A DNA stretch of 64,000 nucleotides, taken from the NCBI RefSeq assembly GCF_005860765.1, contig NZ_VCEI01000025.1:930001-994000 (forward strand), written 5' to 3'. Shown one piece after another: positions 25,860 to 34,196 of this stretch. Within the stretch, counting starts at the first letter, position 1; each line of letters starts with the position of its first letter. Below the pieces are notes generated by a model, which ran no database searches, was not told the DNA's origin, and was given only the letters and a program-made list of their open reading frames with translations. Source of the stretch: Dyadobacter sediminis (GTDB lineage Bacteria; Bacteroidota; Bacteroidia; Cytophagales; Spirosomataceae). The translations under genes were made by a program, and so were the position numbers.

Positions 25860-26270
25860 CTAGCCCAGAATTTTCAAATTGCACCGGTTGTACAGATCCT
25901 CTGCATAGGAAGAGTAGTCAATAAAGCTTTCCGGCTTCACCAGATAATCAGACGCACCCATCCGAATGCATTTTTCCATCACCGATTTTATGGAGGAAGT
26001 TGACGTGATAACAACAGGAATACGGGCATAATCCTCTTTTTCCCTGATTTCAGAAAGGATATCGTAGCCGTTTTTGCCCGGCATGTTCAGGTCCGATAAA
26101 ATGATGTCGGGCATGACCTGGGCTGACTTGTCCGAAAGCCATTCAAATAAGGTATTGCCGTTTTTTACATCGCCGATGATATCAAACAGACCGGAAGCGT
26201 TAAAAGACTCTTTCATAAAGAACAGCTCGTCCTCATCGTTTTCCACAATCAATATCTTGTATTTTCGCAT
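25860..26270 (-). CDS. Single-domain response regulator
   Basis: 136 residues, one receiver domain. Acidic pocket residues are at 12-14 (NDED), the phospho-acceptor is Asp60 (ILSDLNMPGKNG), the switch Thr/Ser is in VVITSTSS, and the conserved Lys is in YLVKPES. There is no output domain, so it signals by protein contact, probably to the kinase encoded just upstream (gap 17 bp), with which it forms an operon. Confidence 0.9.
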   Translation of the reverse strand: MRKYKILIVENDEDELFFMKESFNASGLFDIIGDVKNGNTLFEWLSDKSAQVMPDIILSDLNMPGKNGYDILSEIREKEDYARIPVVITSTSSIKSVMEKCIRMGASDYLVKPESFIDYSSYAEDLYNRCNLKILG

Positions 26271-26287
26271 AATCTGTATCGTTTGTC

Positions 26288-28177
26288 CTAGCTTTCCCTG
26301 ATTGTAAAATAGAATGTCGTGCCTTTGCCCGGTTCGGATTCGAGCCAGATCCGGCCCTGATGGCGTTCCACTACTTTTTTGGCGATGGCAAGCCCCATTC
26401 CTGTGCCCGGATAATCCTTGACCGTATGCAGCCTTCTGAAAACATCGAATACTTTGTTCAGGTCATTGTGATCGATCCCGATTCCGTTATCAGTCACCTG
26501 AAATTTCACATATCCGTTTTCCGCTTTGCACCGGATGGTTATCTGCGGCACCTTGTCGTCGGTGTACTTCAACGCATTGCTCAGCAGGTTTTGCAGAAGC
26601 TGAACAAGCTGGATGCGGTCGGCGTCGATGCATTGCGTGGCGGGATCAATCGCCACGGTGATTTCAGCTTTTGAAGCATCAATGGACGCTTTCAGATTTT
26701 GAAGTGTGTAATCGATCAGTTCTGTTATCTTGATATTTTCTTTTACCAGTTCATTTTTGCTGATCTGCGAATAGTCCAGCAGATTGGTTATCAGGCCCTT
26801 CATCCTGTTTGCCGCATGGATCGACTTTTCAAGATAGGTTTTCAGGTCCTGAAACTGCCCTTGATCCAGCTTCATATTCATAAGCTGCAGAAAACTTTTC
26901 AGCGTCCGGACCGGCTCCTGAAGATCATGCGAAACAATGGAAGTAAACTGCTCCAGTTCCTGGTTTGCAGCAGACAGTTCGGCATTGGTGGCAGTCAGCT
27001 CTTCGGCCAGCTGACGTGAACTCTGGTAGCTTTCTTTAAGCGCCTGTTCCGTCTTCTTTCTTTCCGTCAGATCTCTGGTCACTTTTGAAAAACCGATCAG
27101 GTTCCTGCTCGTATTATAGATGGCGGTAATGACAATATTTGCCCAGAAACGTTCTCCGTCTTTTCTCAGTCGCCATCCTTCTTCTTCATATTTGCCAACG
27201 GCCCTTGCTACGGTAAGTTCATAAGCCGGCTTGCCGTTCAGAATGTCTTCCTCCTGGTAAAAAATGGAAAAGTACTTGCCTATGATTTCCTTGGCATCAT
27301 AGCCTTTTATTCTTTTTGCACCTTCATTCCAGCTTACGATCCTGCCTTTTTCATCCATCATAAAAATGCCATAATCGCTTACCTGCTCCACAATGGAACG
27401 ATAGCGCTCTTCACTTTCCCGGAGCGATTCAGCGTTTTTCTGTCTTTCAGACAAGTCGCGGGTTACTTTGGAAAAGCCAATCAGAACATTATGCTCGTTG
27501 TACAGTGCCGTAAGTACGATACTTGCCCAGAATACAGAACCGTTCTTTTTGACACGCCAGCCTTCTTCCTGATACATACCGGTTTGCCTGGCAATACGCA
27601 GTTCCATTTCCGGCTTTTTACTGGCAAGGTCATCCGAAGTATAAAAAATGGAAAAGTGCTTGCCTGTGATTTCACTGGCAGAATAACCCTGAATGTACTT
27701 GCCTCCATCGTTCCACGTCACGATATGGCCTTCCGTATCGAGCAGGAAGATGGAGTAATCCTTTACACCTTCGACCATAAGGCGATAGCGCTCTTCACTA
27801 TGCCGCAGGCTTATTTCTTCTTTTTTCTTTTCGTTATTATCGCGCAGGACACAACTGTAACCCTGAAACTGCTGTGCATCGTCGAAAACCGGTGCAAGAA
27901 TGGCCTGGCCCCAGAAGCGGCCCTGTGCTTTATGGGACTTCCAGCCTTCAGCTGCAAACCGGCCCGTTCTGAACGCCATGTTCAGCGCATATTCCGTCTT
28001 GATTGCATCGGCGACTTCATCGTTAAGCTTTGAAAAAGATTGATTCAGCAGTTCATGTTCCTCATAGCCAGTAATCTGTGTGACCATCGGGTTACAATAG
28101 ATCATATGGCCATCTTTGTCGAGCATCAGAATGCCATCCGCGATACTGTCAAGCAACAAATTCCATTTTGTAAACAT
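26288..28177 (-). CDS. PAS sensor histidine kinase
   Basis: 629 residues with no clear membrane span. Three PAS domains in a row share near-identical joins (SKVTRDLSERQKNAESLRES and SKVTRDLTERKKTEQAL), a sign of tandem duplication. They are followed by a coiled linker, HisKA with His417 (SIVSHDLQEPVRT), and HATPase with NLLSNALKY, DNGIGIDHND and GTGMGLAIAKK. It forms an operon with the response regulator 17 bp downstream. PAS ligands (redox, oxygen, flavin or metabolite) are not identifiable. Confidence 0.9.
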   Translation of the reverse strand: MFTKWNLLLDSIADGILMLDKDGHMIYCNPMVTQITGYEEHELLNQSFSKLNDEVADAIKTEYALNMAFRTGRFAAEGWKSHKAQGRFWGQAILAPVFDDAQQFQGYSCVLRDNNEKKKEEISLRHSEERYRLMVEGVKDYSIFLLDTEGHIVTWNDGGKYIQGYSASEITGKHFSIFYTSDDLASKKPEMELRIARQTGMYQEEGWRVKKNGSVFWASIVLTALYNEHNVLIGFSKVTRDLSERQKNAESLRESEERYRSIVEQVSDYGIFMMDEKGRIVSWNEGAKRIKGYDAKEIIGKYFSIFYQEEDILNGKPAYELTVARAVGKYEEEGWRLRKDGERFWANIVITAIYNTSRNLIGFSKVTRDLTERKKTEQALKESYQSSRQLAEELTATNAELSAANQELEQFTSIVSHDLQEPVRTLKSFLQLMNMKLDQGQFQDLKTYLEKSIHAANRMKGLITNLLDYSQISKNELVKENIKITELIDYTLQNLKASIDASKAEITVAIDPATQCIDADRIQLVQLLQNLLSNALKYTDDKVPQITIRCKAENGYVKFQVTDNGIGIDHNDLNKVFDVFRRLHTVKDYPGTGMGLAIAKKVVERHQGRIWLESEPGKGTTFYFTIRES

Positions 28178-28278
28178 CCGCTATTATCGACTGTAATTGT
28201 TTTTTCAAAAATAATAAAGGCCTGCTTTCTACCCAAAAGACATTTTTACCGTTTTTCTCATCCATGTCTTTGCATGGG

Positions 28279-28710
28279 TCATTTCGGTAAAACAGGAACT
28301 TTTACAAATCTTCCCCATGCTATAAAAACGGCCGTAAGGGCAAAAAAGACATTGGCCCCGATTACTGAGGCTTCGTTCCGCATGATGTGAAAAATACTTG
28401 CGCATCCCATCAGCATAATGACTGCACAGGCTGTAAACGGCGTCAGTTTTGGCTGGATACGGGTCAGTGCAGGCAATATCAGCCCGGCTGCTCCCAACAG
28501 ATCAACGATTCCGGTGAAATTCAGCAGGGCGGGAGATACCGCACTTGTCCACGGCCACATTCCGGATAATTGTGCAGCGGGATAAAACAGTTTCATTACA
28601 CCTCCCCACGCCATGCTGGCGGCCAGTAACACCTGTGCTGTCCAGAGGGCAAAATGCAGGGTACCTGAAAATTTTTGCTGGTTGGTCATCTCTTTATCGA
28701 TTTTGTTCAT
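28279..28710 (-). CDS. DoxX-like membrane protein
   Basis: 143 residues with four hydrophobic helices (ALWTAQVLLAASMAWGGVMKL, VDLLGAAGLILPAL, LTPFTACAVIMLMGCASIF, SVIGANVFFALTAVFIAWG). This matches the DoxX-like family, often encoded next to HxlR-type regulators and linked to oxidative or electrophile stress. It is divergent from the HxlR gene with a shared region holding tandem operator-like repeats. The start could also be the internal ATG at 28687. Confidence 0.8.
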   Translation of the reverse strand: MNKIDKEMTNQQKFSGTLHFALWTAQVLLAASMAWGGVMKLFYPAAQLSGMWPWTSAVSPALLNFTGIVDLLGAAGLILPALTRIQPKLTPFTACAVIMLMGCASIFHIMRNEASVIGANVFFALTAVFIAWGRFVKVPVLPK

Positions 28711-28729
28711 GCAAACGTATCTATCTTTG
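28702..28729 (+). promoter_or_regulatory. Bacteroidota-type promoter (TTTG and TATCTTTG)
   Basis: TTTG at 28702-28705 and TATCTTTG at 28722-28729 match the -33/-7 boxes with a 16 nt spacer, slightly short. It would start the HxlR gene transcript near 28735, just ahead of the tandem GATAGTA repeats. It overlaps the 5' end of the divergent DoxX-like gene. Confidence 0.55.
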
Positions 28730-28739
28730 CTTTACGCCT

Positions 28740-28785
28740 GATAGTACTTCCATTCCGGATAGTACTTCCCGGTTGGATAGTATCG
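28740..28785. promoter_or_regulatory. Three 18-nt-spaced GATAGTA repeats, candidate HxlR operator
   Basis: GATAGTACTTCC occurs at 28740-28751 and 28758-28769, and GATAGTATCG at 28776-28785, each 18 nt apart. They lie between the divergent DoxX-like and HxlR-type genes, within 30 bp of the HxlR start. Direct repeats in this place suit dimeric winged-helix binding and autoregulation. Confidence 0.6.
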
Positions 28786-28810
28786 TGAAAACCTTTTATT
28801 CGAAGCAAAA

Positions 28811-29164
28811 ATGTTAACCAAAGGCGGATGTCCGAAAAGTGCGCTTTCCATCAAAGATGCACTGGAAGTGCTGGAAGGAAGATGGAAGCTGCTGATCCTG
28901 TTTGCGCTGTCGTCGGGTAAAAAGCGGTTCGGGCAACTGGCAAGGGAAGTTCCGGGAATAACCGATAAAACGCTGTCGAAAGAGTTGAAGAATCTGGAAG
29001 CAAACAAGCTGATAACGAGGCGTGTTCTGGATACTTTTCCGCCCACGGTGGAATATGCCATTACAGAACATGGCATGTCATTGGAAAAAGTAATGGAAGA
29101 ACTGCATTTCTGGGGATTGGCACACCGTAGTCTCATCATCGGGACGCCTGTAAATGCAGAATAA
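28811..29164 (+). CDS. HxlR-family transcriptional regulator
   Basis: 117 residues. Motifs are CPKSALSIKDALEVLEGRWK (Cys7 at the N-terminus), LFALSSGKKRFGQLAREVPGITDKTLSKELKNLE (helix-turn-helix) and the wing with TFPPTVEYAITEHG. HxlR proteins often sense electrophiles or formaldehyde through a conserved N-terminal cysteine. It probably controls the divergent DoxX-like gene and itself. Upstream sites are described at 28702 and 28740. Confidence 0.88.
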   Translation: MLTKGGCPKSALSIKDALEVLEGRWKLLILFALSSGKKRFGQLAREVPGITDKTLSKELKNLEANKLITRRVLDTFPPTVEYAITEHGMSLEKVMEELHFWGLAHRSLIIGTPVNAE

Positions 29165-29295
29165 CGGAAACAGCTGCCGTATAAGATTTATGCCGATTCT
29201 TCTGCATGCCGGCTTTCTTCTGACCATAAAGCCGGATTGATGATTTAGTTTTCGGTTGAAGCGCTTGCTGTCAGGAACTTAATGGCAATCCAACA

Positions 29296-30249
29296 ATGTT
29301 CATGCAGCATCTAATTCATCACCTTATGCTATTTCGCTACTGGAAAGCGGCTGCCGTTTTCTGCTGTTTGATGCATGCTGATTCTTTCTGCCAATCCCTG
29401 AAACCAGGGCTATCCGGCATGGCGCCGTCCAAATGGCTGACTTTCAGAAATACGCATGCTCCGGGGAAAGTGTACAGCTTTCCGAATGCAGGTTCCCGGC
29501 GGTACACGCATGAAGAATATTTTGCAAGAGTATGGCTACCGGTCGTACACAGCGAAAGAGTGACCGTGTTAATGGGCCCGAGTTACCGTACCGAGCAGTT
29601 TGAACTGAAAACAACGGGTGAAAACCCGATCAGCCGGATGAGTAACTGGAACCTGCGTTCCTATGCGCTGGATGTCAATGCTGTGGTCAGGCTGGACAGC
29701 AGCTCATGGCTGATTGCAACTTCGCATTTCAATAAAAGCGGAAATACGGCTGAGTTGTCATTCAGACAAATTCCTGTGAATTATACGTTGTCTGCTTCAT
29801 ATCTCCGGAAAAAGTCGCTGAACAAGGAACTGGGTTTCGGTATCTTGTTTAATCAGAGTTATAAGCTGACTATTCTGCCTGTTCTGATCTATAATCATAA
29901 CTATGCTGAAAACGCCGGTTTTGAAATCATGCTTCCAAAGAAAATAGCCTGGCGGAGAAATCTTTCGGCCAATGACATTCTTTATCTGAAAGCTGAATCC
30001 GTAACGAGAACGTATTATACCAATCACTGGGCAAGCGAAGTTCCCGATGTATGCAGGCGGGTGGATGTGGATATGGCCGTAACCTACAACAGAAAACTGG
30101 GCAGTATGATCGGAATGGAAGTTTCGGCCGGGTACAGAAAAAATTTAAGTACCCGACTGATTGAAGGCGCTGTTCCGCTCCGGACTTCCGGGTTTGCCAT
30201 GACATTTGATCTGTATGTTCAGCCGCCTAAATTCAAAGGTAAAAAGTAG
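29296..30249 (+). CDS. Outer-membrane beta-barrel protein of unknown function (DUF6268-like)
   Basis: 317 residues with an N-terminal export signal (HLMLFRYWKAAAVFCCLMHA, cleavage near SFCQS). The rest is a chain of amphipathic strands (RVWLPVVHSERVTVLMGPSY, SWLIATSHFNKSG, LRKKSLNKELGFGILFNQSYK, GFAMTFDLYVQPPKF) typical of a small outer-membrane barrel. The N-terminal part resembles the DUF6268 family. No ligand or partner is indicated. It is convergent with the large cytochrome protein gene, separated by a repeat and a terminator. Confidence 0.6.
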   Translation: MFMQHLIHHLMLFRYWKAAAVFCCLMHADSFCQSLKPGLSGMAPSKWLTFRNTHAPGKVYSFPNAGSRRYTHEEYFARVWLPVVHSERVTVLMGPSYRTEQFELKTTGENPISRMSNWNLRSYALDVNAVVRLDSSSWLIATSHFNKSGNTAELSFRQIPVNYTLSASYLRKKSLNKELGFGILFNQSYKLTILPVLIYNHNYAENAGFEIMLPKKIAWRRNLSANDILYLKAESVTRTYYTNHWASEVPDVCRRVDVDMAVTYNRKLGSMIGMEVSAGYRKNLSTRLIEGAVPLRTSGFAMTFDLYVQPPKFKGKK

Positions 30250-30302
30250 CTGTCGGCTGTTAGCTCTTGGCTGTTAGCTAGCAGCTATTTGCCAAAAGCT
30301 AC
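30246..30302. repeat. TTAGCTCTTGGCTGTTAGCTAGCAGC-type intergenic repeat
   Basis: AGTAGCTGTCGGCTGTTAGCTCTTGGCTGTTAGC followed by CAGCTATTTGCCAAAAGCTACT. It starts at the stop codon of the barrel gene and belongs to the dispersed GCTA family. Confidence 0.7.
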
Positions 30303-30330
30303 TTAGTTCTTTTGAAATAGAAATATAAAA

Positions 30331-30385
30331 AAACAGCCCTGACTTAGCAGCAAACGGGTTGCAGGCTGCTTTGTCAGGGCTGTTT
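30331..30385. terminator. Bidirectional terminator between convergent genes
   Basis: AAACAGCCCTGAC pairs with GTCAGGGCTGTTT; an inner AGCAGC/GCTGCT stem lies in the loop. An A run on the left and TTTGTATTT on the right allow termination of both the barrel gene and the leftward cytochrome gene. Confidence 0.85.
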
Positions 30386-30412
30386 GTATTTAAAAATACG
30401 TTTCTTTTCTGT

Positions 30413-33400
30413 TTATCTTCCCATTACCAGACGCGTTTGCGCACCTCCGTTCTCTGCATCCTGCAATTGTACGCTCAGTGCATTCTGTTTGAACAACTGA
30501 CGGTCGATAGCCAGTGTAAATACATGAATTCCTTGCGGAAGATCAACGGCAATGCCGGATTCACTTAGCTTGACAGGTTTTTTGTCAACCCAGACCGTAA
30601 TGCCATTTGTTGAATTAAAGCCGAGATTTACGTTTCCTTTGGTCAGGATTTCAATTTCAAACCGGACCATGCTGAAACGTTTGCCGTTTTCATTTTCCAT
30701 TTCAGGAATTTCGTCCATCGGCAATGTGCCGGCTACTTTGCTGTAAATCGGCTGTGTAGTTACTTTTGCTCCTTTTCCGGTGATGAACGATCCGGTGCTC
30801 AGCATTCTGGAGGCAGTTTGCTTGTCCGCACTGACAGATTCCCAGTTTCTGACAAAGCGCGTATTCGAAACGCGGAAGTCGCCCGATTCTCCCATTTTGG
30901 AAAGGAACCCGACAAGGTCCACAAACTCCTGCTTGCTCAGGCTGGCAGTCAGTCCCGGAGGCATCAGCGAGCCCGGCACTTTTTCCATTACCTGAACCTG
31001 GCTTTTGGCAACCGAAACTTCTTTGCCCGCAACGTCGCGTATAATGATGTCCGAAGAACCGTCGCTGATCAGATAACCCATCAATTCGGAGCCGTCTTTT
31101 TTAACCACGCGTTTCAGGTCGTAGCCTTCTTTGATGGAAAGATTGGGATAAAGAATGGAACGGATGATGGTTTCTGCCGGCGAACTGGTGCCAAGGCTGC
31201 TCAGGTCCGGTCCGATATGGCCGCCGGCACCTCCGATGGCATGGCAGGTTGTGCAGCTTGTGCTGGCCCTGCGGAAAACAAGTTCGCCTTTGGCAGGGTC
31301 CGCTTTATCCGCCACTACTGCAGCCAGGCTTGCAATATCCCTGTCGTTGAGTTCCTGAGGCATATTCTGGACCGGCAGCGTTCCGCCGGAAGCTTCCAGC
31401 GCTTTGTTAAGGTCCGTAATTTCCGTAATCCGCTGACGAGTCCAGCCTGCACGCGCCTGTACAAGCTGTCTTCCGATTTTTGCCGTTGCTTCCGGAATTT
31501 TATTGGCTGCAATGGCTTCGGCCAATGCTGCCGCTGCCGGGTTGCTTGGGATGAATGCCATAAAAAGATCACGTATATCGGTATCCGCCGGCAAAGTCCG
31601 CATCAGTTCCGTGGCAATGCGTGCGCCTTCGGCGGGATTGTAAGCGGCTAGCTGTGAAGCGGCAATGATGCGTACTTCCGGTGTGTTTTTCGGGCCGGTC
31701 ATTTCAGTCATGAGCTTTATTGCTTTTTCCCTGTCGATCATGCCCAGTGCGCCCAATGCTGCTTTTTTGGTGCCGGGCGTTCCGGTCTGGACGAGGTTGG
31801 TCAGACGGCCGTTCAATTGTTGCAGTTTCCATAAACCGGCCAGGCGAATGGCGCTGAAACTTGTTGTTTCATCTTCGTTTCCGATGAATTCTGCAATGCG
31901 TTCGGGACTTTTGTCCGGATTTACTTTCCGCTGGCTGGCGGCATCGACCAACGTTGCCAGTTGTGCATTTACATTTTTATCTTTGTTTTGCACCGTCAGA
32001 TCAAGCAGCATGTTCAAATCTGCGGTCTGGCCGTATTTGGCAATGGAACTGAGCACATCTTTCTGGTATTCTTCCGGTACCTGGTTTTTACCGTATAAGC
32101 CGATCAGTTGAGAAACGGCATCCGGCGAACTCACTGATTTCAAGGCATAAACCGTTTTTTTTGCATTGCCCAGAAAGTCAGGCTGTGTTTTTATACGTGA
32201 AACCCATACCGGTTCCAGTTCACGGACAGTCTGCCAAAGTGCAAAGTCCAGAAACTCGTCCATTTGTGAATCCAGAACCGAAAGTGCCTCGCGTGCCGCT
32301 TCGGGCGTTTTGGTTTTACGAAGTGCAATGACCGCTTCCAGCCGGACCTGCGCGTGTGGGTCTTTCACAGCTTTGGCAAGAATAGCCGGTACATTGGCGA
32401 TTCGGGCATGCCAGAATTCAAGCGCACGCAAGCCGGCCGCACGTGCATTGTGACTTTCAGCATTGATCACGCTCAGCAACAGCGGTTCGTTCACAACATC
32501 CAGTGCCTGATATACCCAAAGTGCTTCCAGCAGATTGTGTTCATAATTCTTATCTTTTTGATCCAGATTGCCAACCCAGGCCTGCAGAGCCGGGATTACT
32601 TCTTTGGAACCGCGTTCTTTCAGTACTTGTCTTGCATTGGCGCGTGTAAGGTCTTCCGGTACTTTCAAAGATTCAAGCAATTCACTGACAGAAGCTTTGT
32701 TCAGTTTAGGCGTTTTTACCAGAGGACGGTTTTTAGCCACAATTTTCCAGATACGCCCGTGTTCCTGATCGCGGCGCGGATCAAAGAAATCTACTTCTCC
32801 GTGCTGGATAATCGGATTGTACCAGTCGGCAATATAAATAGCCCCGTCCGGGCCTACGTTAATATCCACCGGTCGAAATGCGACGTCATTGGTCCAGATC
32901 AGATCTTCCATTTGTTTGGATGAAAAGCCGCTTCCCTGTTCGCTCAGTTTGAAACTGTTCACCCGGTTTGCCCGGAAGTCGTTTGTGATCATTCTTCCCT
33001 GCCACGCATCCGGCAAATGCCTGCCTGAAACCACATCGAGCCCGCTGTGCTTCGGCTGTCCGGGATTGAGGCCGCGGATAATCCTTTCGGCACCCTGTGC
33101 AGTCACAAAAGTAGCGCCCGGAAATGCATAATTAATTCCTTCACCGCCGGCGCCATCCGTCATAAAGGATTGTCCCCACTGATCAAACTGCAGTCCCCAC
33201 GGGTTCACAAGCCCTCTGGAATACACGTCCAGTTCCAGTGTTTTCGGGTTCAGCTGCCAGGCGCCGCCGGCTTCCAGTCTTTTAATGCCGAAAGGTGTTT
33301 CCACATGGCTGAAAATATAAATGGACTGATTGAAATACAGCTTTCCTTCCGGTCCCCATCTGAAGGTATGGATGAGGTGATGCGCATCTCCAGTACCAAA

Positions 33401-33871
33401 TCCGCTGAGGATGCGGCGTCTTTTATCCGCTTTTCCATCGCCGTCGGTATCGGCAAAATGCAGTATTTCGGTCGAGTTGGCAACATACACGCCGCCGTCA
33501 CCCGGAAGTATGCCGGTCGGCGTAGTAAGGCCCTCTGCAAAAATGGTCGTTTTGTCCGCTTTGCCGTCATTATCCGTATCTTCAATCACAAAAATCTTGT
33601 CATTGGCCACTTCGCCCGTTTTAAGGTGCGGATAGGCGGTACTGCTTACAACCCAAAGGCGGCCATCGGCGTCCCAGTTCATCTGAATCGGTTTTGCTAC
33701 CAAAGGTTCTGCGGCCCAAAGCGACACTTCAAAACCTTCGGCCACCTTGAAGGAAGCAAGTTCCTTGGCAGGATCCGGGTCTTCATATGTATTTCGCTGG
33801 TTTACCGTTGAGGTCATCAGCACGATCAGCGGCAGGAGCAGGGTTCCGTAAAATAGTTTTATTGCTTTCAT
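30413..33871 (-). CDS. Giant secreted propeller-HEAT-cytochrome c protein (membrane-bound dehydrogenase type)
   Basis: 1152 residues. Residues 1-22 are a signal or lipid-anchor-like segment. Residues about 35-400 form a beta-propeller of the 'putative membrane-bound dehydrogenase' type (FEVSLWAAEPLVAKPIQMNW, GRLWVVSSTAYPHL, DTDGDGKADKR calcium-like loops). Residues about 430-800 are HEAT-like alpha repeats (HAQVRLEAVIALRKTKTPEA). A c-type cytochrome of the PVC heme-binding type has CTTCH at 873-877 and a distal ligand region (EGYDLKRVVKKDG). A C-terminal part (about 1020-1150) looks like a sugar-binding beta sandwich. Such proteins are common in Bacteroidota and Planctomycetota and are thought to oxidise sugars or related compounds; the substrate is unknown. 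The SGNH hydrolase gene 325 bp upstream on the same strand is a frequent companion. Confidence 0.83.
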   Translation of the reverse strand: MKAIKLFYGTLLLPLIVLMTSTVNQRNTYEDPDPAKELASFKVAEGFEVSLWAAEPLVAKPIQMNWDADGRLWVVSSTAYPHLKTGEVANDKIFVIEDTDNDGKADKTTIFAEGLTTPTGILPGDGGVYVANSTEILHFADTDGDGKADKRRRILSGFGTGDAHHLIHTFRWGPEGKLYFNQSIYIFSHVETPFGIKRLEAGGAWQLNPKTLELDVYSRGLVNPWGLQFDQWGQSFMTDGAGGEGINYAFPGATFVTAQGAERIIRGLNPGQPKHSGLDVVSGRHLPDAWQGRMITNDFRANRVNSFKLSEQGSGFSSKQMEDLIWTNDVAFRPVDINVGPDGAIYIADWYNPIIQHGEVDFFDPRRDQEHGRIWKIVAKNRPLVKTPKLNKASVSELLESLKVPEDLTRANARQVLKERGSKEVIPALQAWVGNLDQKDKNYEHNLLEALWVYQALDVVNEPLLLSVINAESHNARAAGLRALEFWHARIANVPAILAKAVKDPHAQVRLEAVIALRKTKTPEAAREALSVLDSQMDEFLDFALWQTVRELEPVWVSRIKTQPDFLGNAKKTVYALKSVSSPDAVSQLIGLYGKNQVPEEYQKDVLSSIAKYGQTADLNMLLDLTVQNKDKNVNAQLATLVDAASQRKVNPDKSPERIAEFIGNEDETTSFSAIRLAGLWKLQQLNGRLTNLVQTGTPGTKKAALGALGMIDREKAIKLMTEMTGPKNTPEVRIIAASQLAAYNPAEGARIATELMRTLPADTDIRDLFMAFIPSNPAAAALAEAIAANKIPEATAKIGRQLVQARAGWTRQRITEITDLNKALEASGGTLPVQNMPQELNDRDIASLAAVVADKADPAKGELVFRRASTSCTTCHAIGGAGGHIGPDLSSLGTSSPAETIIRSILYPNLSIKEGYDLKRVVKKDGSELMGYLISDGSSDIIIRDVAGKEVSVAKSQVQVMEKVPGSLMPPGLTASLSKQEFVDLVGFLSKMGESGDFRVSNTRFVRNWESVSADKQTASRMLSTGSFITGKGAKVTTQPIYSKVAGTLPMDEIPEMENENGKRFSMVRFEIEILTKGNVNLGFNSTNGITVWVDKKPVKLSESGIAVDLPQGIHVFTLAIDRQLFKQNALSVQLQDAENGGAQTRLVMGR

Positions 33872-33881
33872 GTTTGTTTTG

Positions 33882-33925
33882 CGGTTGGCTTGTAGCTATT
33901 GGCTGTTAGCTTCTAGCGGTTTGCT
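33882..33925. repeat. TTGGCTTGTAGCTATTGGCTGTTAGC-type intergenic repeat
   Basis: GCGGTTGGCTTGTAGCTATTGGCTGTTAGC followed by TTCTAGCGGTTTGC. It is the dispersed GCTA/TTAGC family, lying just upstream of the start of the large cytochrome gene. Confidence 0.7.
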
Positions 33926-34077
33926 TTGTTATTAAATGATGTTTTTCTTTCCGTTTTGTTCTTGAAATTTAATTTAACCTTGCCCGATGTGTGTTAATGA
34001 CTGTCAAATCAAGCAAAATCAAACGTTACACTGCCCAATAATCCAACTTCACTCAAGCTTATAGTCATACTGGCCCT

Positions 34078-34191
34078 CACAACCCATAACCATCTCATTT
34101 CCCTTTTCTTCTTCAACCTAAAATCACAACCCATGACCACTTCATGTCACTTTTCACCTGACCATGGCAACCCATGACTATATCATGTTCC
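34078..34191. repeat. Three imperfect direct repeats of CAACCCATGACCA-NTCATGT
   Basis: Copies start at 34078 (CACAACCCATAACCATCTCA), 34126 (CACAACCCATGACCACTTCA) and 34167 (GGCAACCCATGACTATATCA), spaced 48 and 40 bp. The flanks are T-rich. They lie downstream of the SGNH hydrolase gene and far upstream of the next leftward gene, so a transcript-end or protein-binding role is possible. Confidence 0.55.
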
Positions 34192-34196
34192 TTTTT

